Assembly: GCF_029814175.1 (NCBI RefSeq)
Contig: NZ_CP122312.1
Span: 1,178,001-1,242,000, forward strand
DNA length: 64,000 nt
Direction: 5' to 3'
Source of the DNA: Halospeciosus flavus
Lineage (GTDB): Archaea > Halobacteriota > Halobacteria > Halobacteriales > Halobacteriaceae
Shown here: in pieces, positions 1 to 8,848 of the stretch
Layout of the letters: every line of letters begins with the position of its first letter
Position numbering within the stretch: the stretch's first letter is position 1
Made by a program: the position numbers and the translations under genes
The notes under the pieces: generated by a model
Seen by the model: only the letters and a program-made list of their open reading frames with translations
Told to the model about the DNA's origin: nothing
Database searches by the model: none

Positions 1-231
1 GAACTCTCGGGTGTTCAGCGAGTGTACTCGATGCTCGGTGAGATGTCCTTTTACGTCTTCTCGCATGTCTCCGACCATAGCCATCTCCAGCGGATCTCGG
101 AGAGCATCATCGAGATCGACGGCGTCGAGAACTCCGTGACCAACGTCGTACTCCGGACCTACAAGGACGACCCGCGACTCCTCAGCAACTACGACGAAGA
201 CGACCTCGAGCAACTCTTCAACGAAGAGTGA
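1..231 (+). CDS. C-terminal end of an Lrp/AsnC-like protein (partial)
   Basis: The frame is open from the first base of the window, so the start lies outside. The visible 76 residues begin ELSGVQRVYSMLGEMSFYVF and end in an acidic tail (DEDDLEQLFNEE). The pattern of a short strand, then a helix with RISESIIEIDGVENSVTNVVLRTY, resembles the RAM/AsnC ligand-binding half of Lrp-family regulators, in which 'I..I.GV..S.T..VL' precedes the last strand. The DNA-binding half is not in the window. The family call is moderate; the coding call is strong. Confidence 0.6.
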   Translation, partial: ELSGVQRVYSMLGEMSFYVFSHVSDHSHLQRISESIIEIDGVENSVTNVVLRTYKDDPRLLSNYDEDDLEQLFNEE

Positions 232-297
232 AACTCGGCTGGGGGGTCATTCACGTCGGTACGTCCCACAAGTGTGGGGTCCGATATCCACGGAGCG

Positions 298-2580
298 CTA
301 CCGAGCGATGTCCAACAGGTCCTCGACACCTTCGTAGTCGATTTCGAGTTCGCCGACGAGTGCGCCCGTATCGATGTCGTCGAAGTCGATGACGTGTCTC
401 GCGACGCCACGGACGACATCGACGTCCCGAAGCGGGGCGTCGACGAAGAGTTCGGTCAGGACCCCAAGCCGATAGAGACCGATATCGTCGTCGTCCAAGT
501 GCTCTCGGAGAGTGACTGCGACGGGAAGCGAGGCGTCCTCGAGCAGGTCGTACAGGAGCGCGGACTCGTAGAGCTCCCGTTCGTCGTCGAACAACTCCGC
601 GACCGGCCCGTCGATGTCAACGTCGATATCCGCGATTTCCACGAGTTCGGCGAGTACGTCTACGACCTCGATATCGGCGTCGTCGGCGAGGAATTCCTGG
701 ATGATGTCGGTCTCGGGGAGCGTCCGGTCATCGTCGATCACGACCGCCATGATCTCCTCCTCATCGAGATCGATGTCGTCGACGAGAACGTCCAGTGCGT
801 ACACGAGATCCGTGGGCGTCCAAATCGCTCGAGGGACGTCTACCTCGGTCGGTACGTTCGCGTCCTCGGGGACCTCGACGACGTCCGAGACCGGGACACG
901 CGACGGCCGCTCGTCGGTGGTCGATTTTCCGGTATCGCTCTCGTGAGTCTGCTCGTCGGCAGTTGGGGACTGCGCGGCTGACTCGTCACCGTCGTCCTGA
1001 TCGGCGTCGTCCGAGTCGGACTGGGACTGTTCAGGCGTCTCCTGCTTCTGAGAGGAGGACTTGGCTGGAGCGTCGCCGCCATCCTCTGTCGACGTTTGTT
1101 CTGTCGACTCTGACTTCGACGGTGTCTGTGTCCCGGAGGCCTCCCGAGACGACTGCTCGTCGGGATGATGTTCGGACTGCCCGTTCGAGTCTGGATCAGA
1201 CTGTGTCGAAGACTCGTTCGCAGACTCGCTCTTCGACTCGGTGTCTGCGTCGTCGTTTTGTGTGCCCGACGTCGAGGACTCCGTTGGTGACTTCGTCGAC
1301 TGGGACTGCTCGTCGTGTTGCTGAGACGGCGCATCCGTCTGCTCCTGACTCGTCGCACGTGTCTCAGACTGGGTCTGCTGTGTCGACTGTGTGTCGTCGG
1401 CAGTACTCGACCCTTCCTGTCCGCCACGTTTCTGGGGCTCGCCGGCTTTCGACGTCTTCGAGTCTACCTCAGGAGAGTCGTCCTTCGTCTGGTTCGTTCG
1501 CGGCTGTTCGGCCTGCTCCGACTGACCGTCGTCTTTCTGAGTATCTGTTTGCTTCTGCGTGCTCTCCTGCGACTGGCCATTTCCCGCAGGTTGCTCGGCT
1601 TCGACTGAAGCGTTCCCAGCAGACGCCGACTGTTCGGCCTGCTGTGTCGCCTGCTCCGTGGGCTGGCCAGTCACCGGACGCGAGACGATGGCGCCACTCC
1701 CGCCGACGGCGATACACTCCTCACTACCGACGGTCACATCTTGGAACGGCTTGTCGACAGGGGACTCGACCGCTTGCAGTCCGTCCTCGTCGTTGTAGTA
1801 GCGAATCCGACCACTGGCGCCGACGATGACGACCTTGTCACCGTCCACGGCCACTCCGTACAACGGGCCGTCCGCGGCGTCGACGGCGTCCCACGACGAT
1901 TCGTCGTACAGGTAGAGCGTGCCGTTCTCGCCGACGACGTAGACGTACTGGTCGTCCGCCGCGATGTCGTAGAGCGTCGATCCGGCGACCTCGATGCCGA
2001 GTTTGGTCCACGACCCGTCCTCTGACTCGAAGACTTTCCCACTCGAGTTCACCGCGTACATCGTGTCGTTCACGGCCTCGACCGAGTGGACGCTCGACCC
2101 ACTCCCGAGACCGTCGCCGCCCGGCGAACGAGCCGCCTGTACCCACTCGACGTCGCCTGACTCCGCCGTGTCCGCAGTAATCGACCCGCGGAGGACCGAC
2201 CCAGACCCGTTCACGAGGTGGACGGTCTCCTCGTCGGCCGCACCAGTGACAGTGAGGCCGTTCCAGCTCCCGGTAATACCCTTGGGGGCGGCGTGATCGA
2301 CGAGTTCCTCGGCGCTTCTGTCGTAGTGACCGAGGGCGCCACTCGACCCAGCGAACCAGACACGCTTCCCGTCGTCGGTGACCGCGGCGGCGTACAGGTC
2401 GCTTCCCTGGCCATCCGGGCCGTCTTCCTCGCGGACGGTCCACCCGTCGGCCTGCTGTTCGAGGAATACGCCACCGCTCCCGACGGCGAACGTATCGGCG
2501 CCGACCGACTCGACGGCGTAGAGCGTCGTCGAAACCGGTGTCGACTCCTGTTCCCACTTCGGGTCCGACTCAGTATCCAT
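298..2580 (-). CDS. Large acidic protein: beta-propeller-like repeats, disordered linker, helical C-terminus
   Basis: 760 residues with no signal peptide or membrane segment, so probably cytoplasmic. Residues about 15-305 hold repeats of the form 'LY.V...G....VG..G.L..Y....W' (for example YVYVVGENGTLYLYDESSW and VVIVGASGRIRYYNDEDG), typical of BNR/YVTN-type beta-propeller blades. About 310-560 is a low-complexity Q/S/T/E/D linker, surely disordered. The last 190 residues are strongly acidic and read as helical repeats (DVVEVPEDANVPTEVDVPRA onward, ending VEDLLDIAR). Propeller plus linker plus helical domain suggests a scaffold or binding protein, but I recognise no specific function. The gene stands alone and ends about 70 bases from the convergent Lrp-like gene. 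Confidence 0.8.
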   Translation of the reverse strand: MDTESDPKWEQESTPVSTTLYAVESVGADTFAVGSGGVFLEQQADGWTVREEDGPDGQGSDLYAAAVTDDGKRVWFAGSSGALGHYDRSAEELVDHAAPKGITGSWNGLTVTGAADEETVHLVNGSGSVLRGSITADTAESGDVEWVQAARSPGGDGLGSGSSVHSVEAVNDTMYAVNSSGKVFESEDGSWTKLGIEVAGSTLYDIAADDQYVYVVGENGTLYLYDESSWDAVDAADGPLYGVAVDGDKVVIVGASGRIRYYNDEDGLQAVESPVDKPFQDVTVGSEECIAVGGSGAIVSRPVTGQPTEQATQQAEQSASAGNASVEAEQPAGNGQSQESTQKQTDTQKDDGQSEQAEQPRTNQTKDDSPEVDSKTSKAGEPQKRGGQEGSSTADDTQSTQQTQSETRATSQEQTDAPSQQHDEQSQSTKSPTESSTSGTQNDDADTESKSESANESSTQSDPDSNGQSEHHPDEQSSREASGTQTPSKSESTEQTSTEDGGDAPAKSSSQKQETPEQSQSDSDDADQDDGDESAAQSPTADEQTHESDTGKSTTDERPSRVPVSDVVEVPEDANVPTEVDVPRAIWTPTDLVYALDVLVDDIDLDEEEIMAVVIDDDRTLPETDIIQEFLADDADIEVVDVLAELVEIADIDVDIDGPVAELFDDERELYESALLYDLLEDASLPVAVTLREHLDDDDIGLYRLGVLTELFVDAPLRDVDVVRGVARHVIDFDDIDTGALVGELEIDYEGVEDLLDIAR

Positions 2581-2665
2581 ATACTTACAGACTGGTTACA
2601 AACTGAAAAATACTCTCCCCAGGAGAAGTGGTCAACGAGTCAGGAGAGTCAACGCCTCACTCGTA

Positions 2666-3088
2666 TCAGTGGACGATTGTCACGGGGACCGGCGAGCGGC
2701 GAACGACGGCCTCCGCGACACTCCCGAGAAGGACGCGGGAGACGCCCGACCGGCCGTGGCTCCCGATGACGATGTGGTCGACGTCGTTTTCCTCGGCGTA
2801 CGTCACGATAGAGCGGGCCGGCTGGCCGACCGGCGTCGCCGTCTCGGCAATCTCGACGTCGAACTCCGCGGCCGTCGCACGTGCCTCGTCGAAGAGTTCC
2901 TCGGCCGCCTCTTGGGAGCGTTCGAGCCACTCGTCGCTCGGCACCGAGAGTGCCGAGACAAGGTGCGTTTCCGCGGGGTCGAGGACGTGGATCAAGACGA
3001 GTTCGTCCGCCTCGAACTCCTCGAGTGCGTACTCTAAGGCGTGTGTAGACTGCTCGGACTCGTCGACCGGGACCAGAATGCGACTCAT
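2666..3088 (-). CDS. Universal stress protein, UspA family
   Basis: 140 residues, the usual length of a single-domain UspA protein. The N-terminus MSRILVPVDESEQS carries the conserved strand and Asp. The C-terminal nucleotide-binding signature G-2x-G-9x-G-S is present in GSHGRSGVSRVLLGSVAEAV, followed by the last strand SPVPVTIVH. This motif indicates the ATP-binding type. Haloarchaea carry many such paralogs; the specific stress is not predictable from sequence. It lies 77 bases downstream of the propeller gene's start on the same strand and is probably transcribed alone. Confidence 0.93.
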   Translation of the reverse strand: MSRILVPVDESEQSTHALEYALEEFEADELVLIHVLDPAETHLVSALSVPSDEWLERSQEAAEELFDEARATAAEFDVEIAETATPVGQPARSIVTYAEENDVDHIVIGSHGRSGVSRVLLGSVAEAVVRRSPVPVTIVH

Positions 3089-3426
3089 AGGCTAGGTTGA
3101 ACGCACAGTCCAAAAAAGATGCAGGGCAAGTCAGAGCGAGTTCGACGGTGTGTTTCAGTCTCGGTACCATCCTGTGAGGATTGCAGCTGAGCGCAGGACG
3201 GCGGAGCGTCGCACTCTACTGTCGCTCACACCCTCCTCTGAAGAGGTGGGCTTCCCCTCGCCACGTGTTAGACCGTTTAAAATGGATGGGTAGGAACCGA
3301 AATGAATTGTGTGCTAACTCAGACAACATCGACAGAATTGCCCAATATTCTAGCAGTGGTGTACCGAATCCATTGTCGAAGCAACATAGGAGTAACCATA
3401 TATAGTCTGGAAACCTACATTCACCT
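3089..3426. other. Intergenic region upstream of the TbsP-type gene
   Basis: No convincing gene lies in these 338 bases. The right end holds a TATA-like box, catatatag, at about 3397-3405. It is roughly 25 bases ahead of the ATG at 3427, which fits a leaderless haloarchaeal promoter. The rest is moderately AT-rich, with no repeat or palindrome I could recognise. Confidence 0.6.
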
Positions 3427-4245
3427 ATGGCACCATTGCTCGGCACCACGGTCGACGACGTCCTGGAGGAAGTGCTCGATGAGGGGCCCGACGATCTATT
3501 CGTCGTAAACCCCTCGGCGGACATGATCGAGAGCGTCATCGAGACTGCAACGCATTACGAGGGAGAGCTTCCGGAGATCCGGATGCTGGCCGATCGGCGA
3601 CTGCTGAAGAACGTGATGGACGACTTCCTTGTCGCCACCAACGCGGCCGATCTGATCGAGGCCGACACGCTCTCGCTTCGCACCGTCGAGGACAGTACGC
3701 GAAGTTCACTGTTCGTCACCGAATCGCAGATTGTCGCGCTCGTGACGGCCGACGACAATGTTGGTGGGCTCGTCACCGACGACGAGGAGTTCGTCGACGC
3801 CGCCTACGAGACCGTCGAGGCTGACTGGGAGGCCGCCGACGAGTACACGCTCCGGACGCCCGGCATCTCGCGCATCCGGCAGACGCTCGACGACGAGATC
3901 AGCCCCGAGGTCGAGGAGGACTTCGAGAACGTGCTCGCGTCGCTCGAGAGCGCTCGTGGCGACGGTGATGGCCTGGACGAGGTCACGATCAGTCTCCTCG
4001 TCGCTGCGCGCAACCGCGTGCTCCTCTACGACATCTCCAAGTGGGGCGAGGACGTCGGGATCGCTTCCAAGGCTACGTTCAGCCGCACGAAGACGAAGCT
4101 CGAAGACATGGGTCTCATCGACACGGAGAAGGTCCCCATCGACGTCGGTCGACCCCGTCTCCGCCTGAAGCTCGCCGATGAGCGACTCCAGGACTCCGAC
4201 CCCTCGGAACTCGCTAACGTCGCCCAGTCCATCCTCGCTAGCTAA
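3427..4245 (+). CDS. tbsP: TbsP-type transcriptional regulator (DUF5821 family)
   Basis: 272 residues. The N-terminal half (VVNPSADMIESVIETA, LPEIRMLADRRLLKNVMDDF) resembles the effector-like domain of the haloarchaeal family formerly called DUF5821, now TbsP. The C-terminal winged helix is highly conserved: KWGEDVGIASKATFSRTKTK followed by EDMGLIDTEKVPIDVGRPRL. In Haloferax volcanii TbsP was found as a suppressor of a trmB deletion and acts with TrmB on glyceraldehyde-3-phosphate dehydrogenase II expression (known for the family, not shown here). A TATA-like box about 25 bases before the ATG implies leaderless transcription. The assignment rests on remembered family similarity. Confidence 0.82.
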   Translation: MAPLLGTTVDDVLEEVLDEGPDDLFVVNPSADMIESVIETATHYEGELPEIRMLADRRLLKNVMDDFLVATNAADLIEADTLSLRTVEDSTRSSLFVTESQIVALVTADDNVGGLVTDDEEFVDAAYETVEADWEAADEYTLRTPGISRIRQTLDDEISPEVEEDFENVLASLESARGDGDGLDEVTISLLVAARNRVLLYDISKWGEDVGIASKATFSRTKTKLEDMGLIDTEKVPIDVGRPRLRLKLADERLQDSDPSELANVAQSILAS

Positions 4246-4422
4246 ACGGGCCTGGAACCGGACTCGGTCGATATCGACGGTCGTCCATCGGTGGGAACGG
4301 ACGACCGATCTGTACGCGGGGCGACTACCACGATATTCCTTTTCGACGACGAAGCTTCGAGTGTCGAAACTGGAGGACAACCGAAGGTTCAAGCCTTCTT
4401 CTGAAAAACGAACTAACATCTC

Positions 4423-4998
4423 ATGGATACTGCTGGCCATCGGGGCGTCACACTTACCGTTATCTCGACGATTGGACTCGCTCTTCTCGGATCGGATCTG
4501 CTTGAACCGTCGATTCCCGTCGGCGGTGCATTGCTGCTCTGTCTCGGCATCGGCTACGTCGTCGCGCCACTCCCGAACACACTCGAACAAGTCGTCAACC
4601 GTGGCCGACGCGGTCCCCTCCACAGCGTGTTTTCTCCACTCCTCGTCGCTCCAGTGCTGTACTTCAGCCTGCTCGGCGCAATAGCCCAAGGCCAGCACTT
4701 CCTCACGCGCTCGCTCTCAATTCCTGTTTCCGGGGGTGTCCTCGCACTCCTGATCGCGGGGACCGTCGGCGGCGCATGGGTTACACACATCCTCGTCGAC
4801 CTTGGCTCGATCAGTCGTGGTCGCTTCCAGTTCGCCCCGCTCGCACCCCTTTCAGACCGATCCGTCGCACTCGGCCTCTACGACTCTGACTCGAAGATTC
4901 TCAACGCGACGATCTTCCTTGTCGGCGTCGTGCTGGTTGGAGTCCTCGCCGTCGTCTTCCTCATCCAGATCCTTCTCAGCACCAGTCTCTTCAGCTAG
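4423..4998 (+). CDS. Integral membrane protein, possibly YdjM-like metal-dependent hydrolase
   Basis: 191 residues with about five hydrophobic segments (VISTIGLALLG, GALLLCLGIGYVVAPL, LLVAPVLYFSLLGAI, VLALLIAGTVGGAW, IFLVGVVLVGVLAVVFLIQI). The segments RRGPLHSVFSP and GGAWVTHILVDLGS put His and Asp residues where YdjM/PF04307-type membrane hydrolases have their metal ligands, but the usual N-terminal His motif is not obvious. Divergent and low-copy features keep this as a tentative family call. It follows the TbsP-type gene after 177 bases. Confidence 0.6.
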   Translation: MDTAGHRGVTLTVISTIGLALLGSDLLEPSIPVGGALLLCLGIGYVVAPLPNTLEQVVNRGRRGPLHSVFSPLLVAPVLYFSLLGAIAQGQHFLTRSLSIPVSGGVLALLIAGTVGGAWVTHILVDLGSISRGRFQFAPLAPLSDRSVALGLYDSDSKILNATIFLVGVVLVGVLAVVFLIQILLSTSLFS

Positions 4999-5021
4999 CT
5001 GGACACGCGTTCGTTTCGAGG

Positions 5022-5297
5022 CTAGGGATTCGGCGCGTACAGTGCGTACAGGATCGAGAGCATCCCCGCGGTGACGAGCAGTGAGGCGACGAACCCGGCC
5101 TCGACGAGCGAGAATCCGGACACCTCGACGAGTAACCCCTCTAGGACACCCCCGATACTGATGAGGACGAACCCGATGGCGACGTAGAGGAGTGTCTGTG
5201 CGTTGTTCCGTTGATAGCCTCGGTACGCCTGATAGGCGATGAGGAACCCGAGGGCGATAGTGAGCAGTTTGACGGCGACGAACCAGAGTTCTTGCAT
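5022..5297 (-). CDS. Small membrane protein, DUF7521-like
   Basis: 91 residues with three predicted transmembrane helices: VKLLTIALGFLIAYQAYRGY, LLYVAIGFVLISIGGVLEGL and AGFVASLLVTAGMLSILYAL. Proteins of this size and pattern are regularly encoded beside a winged-helix regulator in haloarchaea, as here: the upstream gene ends 6 bases before this start, so the two form an operon. The function is unknown; a membrane sensor partner for the regulator is a possibility only. Confidence 0.8.
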   Translation of the reverse strand: MQELWFVAVKLLTIALGFLIAYQAYRGYQRNNAQTLLYVAIGFVLISIGGVLEGLLVEVSGFSLVEAGFVASLLVTAGMLSILYALYAPNP

Positions 5298-5303
5298 AGT
5301 GTG

Positions 5304-5660
5304 TCAGTCTCCTTCTTCCCGCATAGTCTGGAAGATGGACGTGATGCGGTCGGCTGGGTCGGCCTGCACGTCCACTTCGACGTCAAATCCATCCGCGTTG
5401 AGGAGGATTTCGACCCGTTCGAGGCAGGCCTCGTACTCCTTGTAGTGGTGGCCTGCCGGGTCGACGTGAGTGTGCGCCTCGAGGAAGCCCTGCTCGACGA
5501 GCCGGTTGACTCGTCGCGAAACGGTCGGCCGCGACATATCACACTTCTCGCTTAGCTCGCCCGCCGACAGTCGCTCGCGTTTCGTCGCGACCAGAATCTC
5601 GCGTGCGTACTCGTCGTCGAGTGTGGCGAACACCTCCGGGGCCTCCGACTCCTCGTTCAC
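5304..5660 (-). CDS. Winged-helix (ArsR/MarR-like) transcriptional regulator
   Basis: 118 residues. The HTH reads REILVATKRERLSAGELSEK then CDMSRPTVSRRVNRLVEQGF, with the wing LEAHTHVDPAGHHYKEYEAC. The C-terminal segment is acidic and probably mediates dimerisation. No metal-binding Cys cluster like that of metalloid-sensing ArsR proteins is seen. It is the first gene of a two-gene operon with the small membrane protein downstream, a common haloarchaeal arrangement whose regulated target is unknown. Confidence 0.85.
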   Translation of the reverse strand: MNEESEAPEVFATLDDEYAREILVATKRERLSAGELSEKCDMSRPTVSRRVNRLVEQGFLEAHTHVDPAGHHYKEYEACLERVEILLNADGFDVEVDVQADPADRITSIFQTMREEGD

Positions 5661-5773
5661 ACGCTTACTCGTCGGCCGAGTAGGAAATATCCCACCGGTT
5701 TTCTGAGTCAGAACATCGACTCACCCTTATATGCTCTATCCGGCCCTCTCTGCAAGTATAGGTGCATCAATAT

Positions 5774-5882
5774 GGCAACTAAATATACAATCGGACTGAA
5801 CGAGTTAGAGAGCAAGATCGGCGGCGTGGCGGTCCACGCAAAGGTCCACAGCCTGTCGGCATGGTTCGTGCTGGCGCTGAGA
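5774..5882 (+). pseudogene. 5' fragment of a membrane-protein gene (DoxX-like) cut by a PATE element
   Basis: From the ATG at about 5772-5774 the frame reads MATKYTIGLNELESKIGGVA, then VHAKVHSLSAWFVLALRLI, and runs into the element sequence. The pattern LES.IGGV...KAHSLSAWFVLALRL resembles the N-terminus of haloarchaeal DoxX-type membrane proteins as I remember them. The matching C-terminal piece lies at about 6396-6507 beyond the element. The two pieces together encode only about 75 residues, so the middle was also lost. The start base is known to within two positions. Confidence 0.6.
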
Positions 5883-6509
<627 letters not shown>

Positions 6510-6554
6510 CGTCTTTCCGTTCGACGTCGAGCGAACTGTTCTTCCCGTCTCGTC

Positions 6555-6728
6555 CTACTCAACGCGCTCGACAGTCTCTTCACCGCAGTGTGGGCAGTAC
6601 TGGTGGTTCTCGGCGACCGATTTCTCGCAGGATCGGCAGACGTACGTCGTGTCGGTCTCCGCCCCGTCGCCGTCGAACGCCTGTTTTGCCTCCTCGAATT
6701 TCTTCCCGGCCTTTCTGAACAGGCTCAT
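6555..6728 (-). CDS. Small zinc-ribbon protein
   Basis: 57 residues starting MSLFRKAGKKFEEAKQAFDG; I chose this ATG over an upstream one because the sequence from here is the typical form of this haloarchaeal family. A basic amphipathic N-terminal helix is followed by a zinc ribbon, CRSCEKSVAENHQYCPHCGE, with two CxxC knuckles. The function is unknown; such mini-ribbons often bind nucleic acid or a protein partner. It is divergent from the histidine kinase to the right. Confidence 0.8.
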   Translation of the reverse strand: MSLFRKAGKKFEEAKQAFDGDGAETDTTYVCRSCEKSVAENHQYCPHCGEETVERVE

Positions 6729-6848
6729 TGACCGATATACGCTACCGAGTCGCAAAAGGATTGGCACCGGTGCATATTGTTGGAAGGGGGATTATTTCGC
6801 GAATTTGTGGTCGGTACACATACCCGTCTCCAGTCGATTATCTTCTAT

Positions 6849-7913
6849 ATGACTCAGCAGTCGCTCCAAATGCGGTCGCCATTTCTTGTCGTCATCGGGG
6901 GACTGTTGTTGTTCCTCGTCGCCGCCGTCCACCACGGCCAGGAAATATTCACTATCGGCAGCGTGGCCGGGCCGGTCGTCGCGCTCCTCGTCGACGGCCT
7001 CCCAGCGCTCGGGCTGGCCTACGCGGGCTACTGGCTCGCCGAAAACGACTCCTCGCCCACGAATCGGTGGGTCATCTTTCGCTGGTGTCTCGCCGGTGTC
7101 GTCCTGTTTGGCACCATCATGGGCGCGACGCTGTTCGTCCGCGCCTTCGAAGGTCGAGTCATCACCGAGCCACTCTTCCCACTCCTGGTCGCGATCAATG
7201 CGGGTGGAATCGCGGGGTTCGTCGCGGGCTACTACCAGTCACGTGCACGAGCCAAGGCCCACGAGGCGAAGACAGTGAGCGAGGCTTTCGAGTTCGTCAA
7301 CAGTTTGATTCGCCACGACCTGCGTAACGACCTCGTCGTGATCCGGGGCCACGCCGGCATCCTCGATGATGAACTCTCGTCGACGGACGACGTGGAGAGC
7401 GAGACGCCCGACGTCATCGTCGATAAAGTCGACGAAGCGTTGACTCGAATCGAGACGAGCAACGCCGTCGCCCAGACGTTGGTTGGCGACCCCGACCTCG
7501 AGACTGTCGACGTCGCGGACATCGCCGCCGAGATGGCTTCCCAACTCGAGACGTCACACCGGCTCACCGTAACGACCGACCTTCCCGATCAGGCACTCGT
7601 CACGGCCAATGCCGGCCTCCGGTCGGTGCTGGACAATGTCTTGGAGAACGCCGCCGACCACAACGACGCCGACGACCCACGGATCCACGTCGCAATCGAG
7701 ACGACCGAAGAGACTGTCCGGCTGTCCGTGGCTGATAACGGGCCGGGTATTCCCGACGACCAGCGGGCACAGCTCTTCGATCCGTCCGGGGACGATCAGG
7801 GCGGCCTCATCTTTGTCGGAAAGCTGGTCGAGGAGTACGACGGGACGGTGCACATTGAGGATAACGAGCCTCGTGGAACCGTCTTCGAGGTGGAGCTTCC
7901 GCGAGCGGGTTAG
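6849..7913 (+). CDS. Membrane-bound sensor histidine kinase
   Basis: 354 residues from the ATG of MTQQSLQMRSPFLVVIGG. Four hydrophobic segments occupy the first 130 residues, with almost no extracytoplasmic loop, so sensing is probably within the membrane. The phospho-acceptor His is near residue 156 in FVNSLIRHDLRNDLVVI (HisKA H-box). The N-box VLDNVLENAADHND is near 262-275, and the G boxes are VADNGPGIPDDQRAQLF and a shortened GGLIFVGKLVEEYDGTVHIE. No response regulator is adjacent, so this is an orphan kinase, as is usual in haloarchaea. Confidence 0.9.
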   Translation: MTQQSLQMRSPFLVVIGGLLLFLVAAVHHGQEIFTIGSVAGPVVALLVDGLPALGLAYAGYWLAENDSSPTNRWVIFRWCLAGVVLFGTIMGATLFVRAFEGRVITEPLFPLLVAINAGGIAGFVAGYYQSRARAKAHEAKTVSEAFEFVNSLIRHDLRNDLVVIRGHAGILDDELSSTDDVESETPDVIVDKVDEALTRIETSNAVAQTLVGDPDLETVDVADIAAEMASQLETSHRLTVTTDLPDQALVTANAGLRSVLDNVLENAADHNDADDPRIHVAIETTEETVRLSVADNGPGIPDDQRAQLFDPSGDDQGGLIFVGKLVEEYDGTVHIEDNEPRGTVFEVELPRAG

Positions 7914-7975
7914 GACTGAGTCGGACGATTCCTTCTCGGCCATATTTTTGCGTACCCAGCGACTACAGGGTCATA

Positions 7976-8779
7976 ATGGAGATTCTCGACACCGAAGCAC
8001 TGGTCCGCACGTATGCTCCACAGACCGAGGAGTACCGACAGGACCCGATGCGGGCGGTCGAGGACTATCGTCGCGTCCAAGAGTTCGCTGCCGAGCACCC
8101 TGACGCCGGGCGAACGCGCGTTGGAAACGCACTCGACTTACCACCGAGTCGGGTTCGAACGTGGCTCAATGGCGGGATGCCTGATTGTGTCCGCGGACTG
8201 CACGTCGCCCAAGATCACGGTTGGGTGCCACTCTCCGAGACTGACGACGTCTTCGTCGGCGGGCTCAATGTTCTCGTCGCGTGGATCTTCTCTGGTGGGT
8301 CGATCTCCGTCGAGAACTTCTCGCCGTCCTTTACTGTCGATGGGCCAACGGCCCGCATCCGCCTCGAGTCGGCCCTGGAGACGGCCGGCGTCGAATACCG
8401 TGTGGTCCACGAAGACGAGAGCGGTCGGGCGACCGAATTCCGCATTGGTGAGGGCGAAACCGTCCTCGGTCGGACCCTGGCCGCACTCGGCGCCCCAGTT
8501 GGTGAGAAAAACGTCGACACAGATCTGTCCCTTCCAGAGTATCTTGATGACGCGTCGACGGCAGTTCGGGAGGAGTTCGTCACCGTCTATCTCCAAAACC
8601 GACTCTCCCAGGATCAGGGACGTACAGAGGCCCGCTTCCGTGAAGAACGACCGGATGCGTATTGTGAGGCCTTGGGTGGATTATTGGATGCGGTCCTCGA
8701 CGTCGAGGTGACGGTCTCAAAGCAGAATATCTTCCTCTCCCGTTGGCCCGACTGTGTGCCGCGCTCCAGTGGCGTGTAG
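7976..8779 (+). CDS. HTH protein with a LAGLIDADG-like (homing-endonuclease-derived) domain
   Basis: 267 residues. Residues about 28-75 form an HTH-like segment (GRTRVGNALDLPPSRVRTWL). The rest resembles a LAGLIDADG homing endonuclease: GGLNVLVAWIFSGGSISVEN looks like the first motif helix, and the block GRTLAALGAPVGEKNVDT then LSLPEYLDD resembles the usual 'L...LG.P.G.K....LP..L' core. The acidic metal ligand at the end of the motif helix is replaced by Gly or Ser, so nuclease activity is doubtful. The arrangement recalls bacterial WhiA, a regulator built from an HTH and a dead LAGLIDADG domain. Inference from motif reading only. Confidence 0.65.
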   Translation: MEILDTEALVRTYAPQTEEYRQDPMRAVEDYRRVQEFAAEHPDAGRTRVGNALDLPPSRVRTWLNGGMPDCVRGLHVAQDHGWVPLSETDDVFVGGLNVLVAWIFSGGSISVENFSPSFTVDGPTARIRLESALETAGVEYRVVHEDESGRATEFRIGEGETVLGRTLAALGAPVGEKNVDTDLSLPEYLDDASTAVREEFVTVYLQNRLSQDQGRTEARFREERPDAYCEALGGLLDAVLDVEVTVSKQNIFLSRWPDCVPRSSGV

Positions 8780-8848
8780 CCGGCTACGTATTTTCCTTCG
8801 AGGAGAAGATCGTTCACAGCGACGTCGCACAATCCACTTTGAGACGGC

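Noticed and set aside
795..1829. Ser/Arg/Thr-rich plus-strand frame inside the 760-residue gene
   Set aside because: Antisense of the low-complexity linker; the composition is a codon-mirror artefact.
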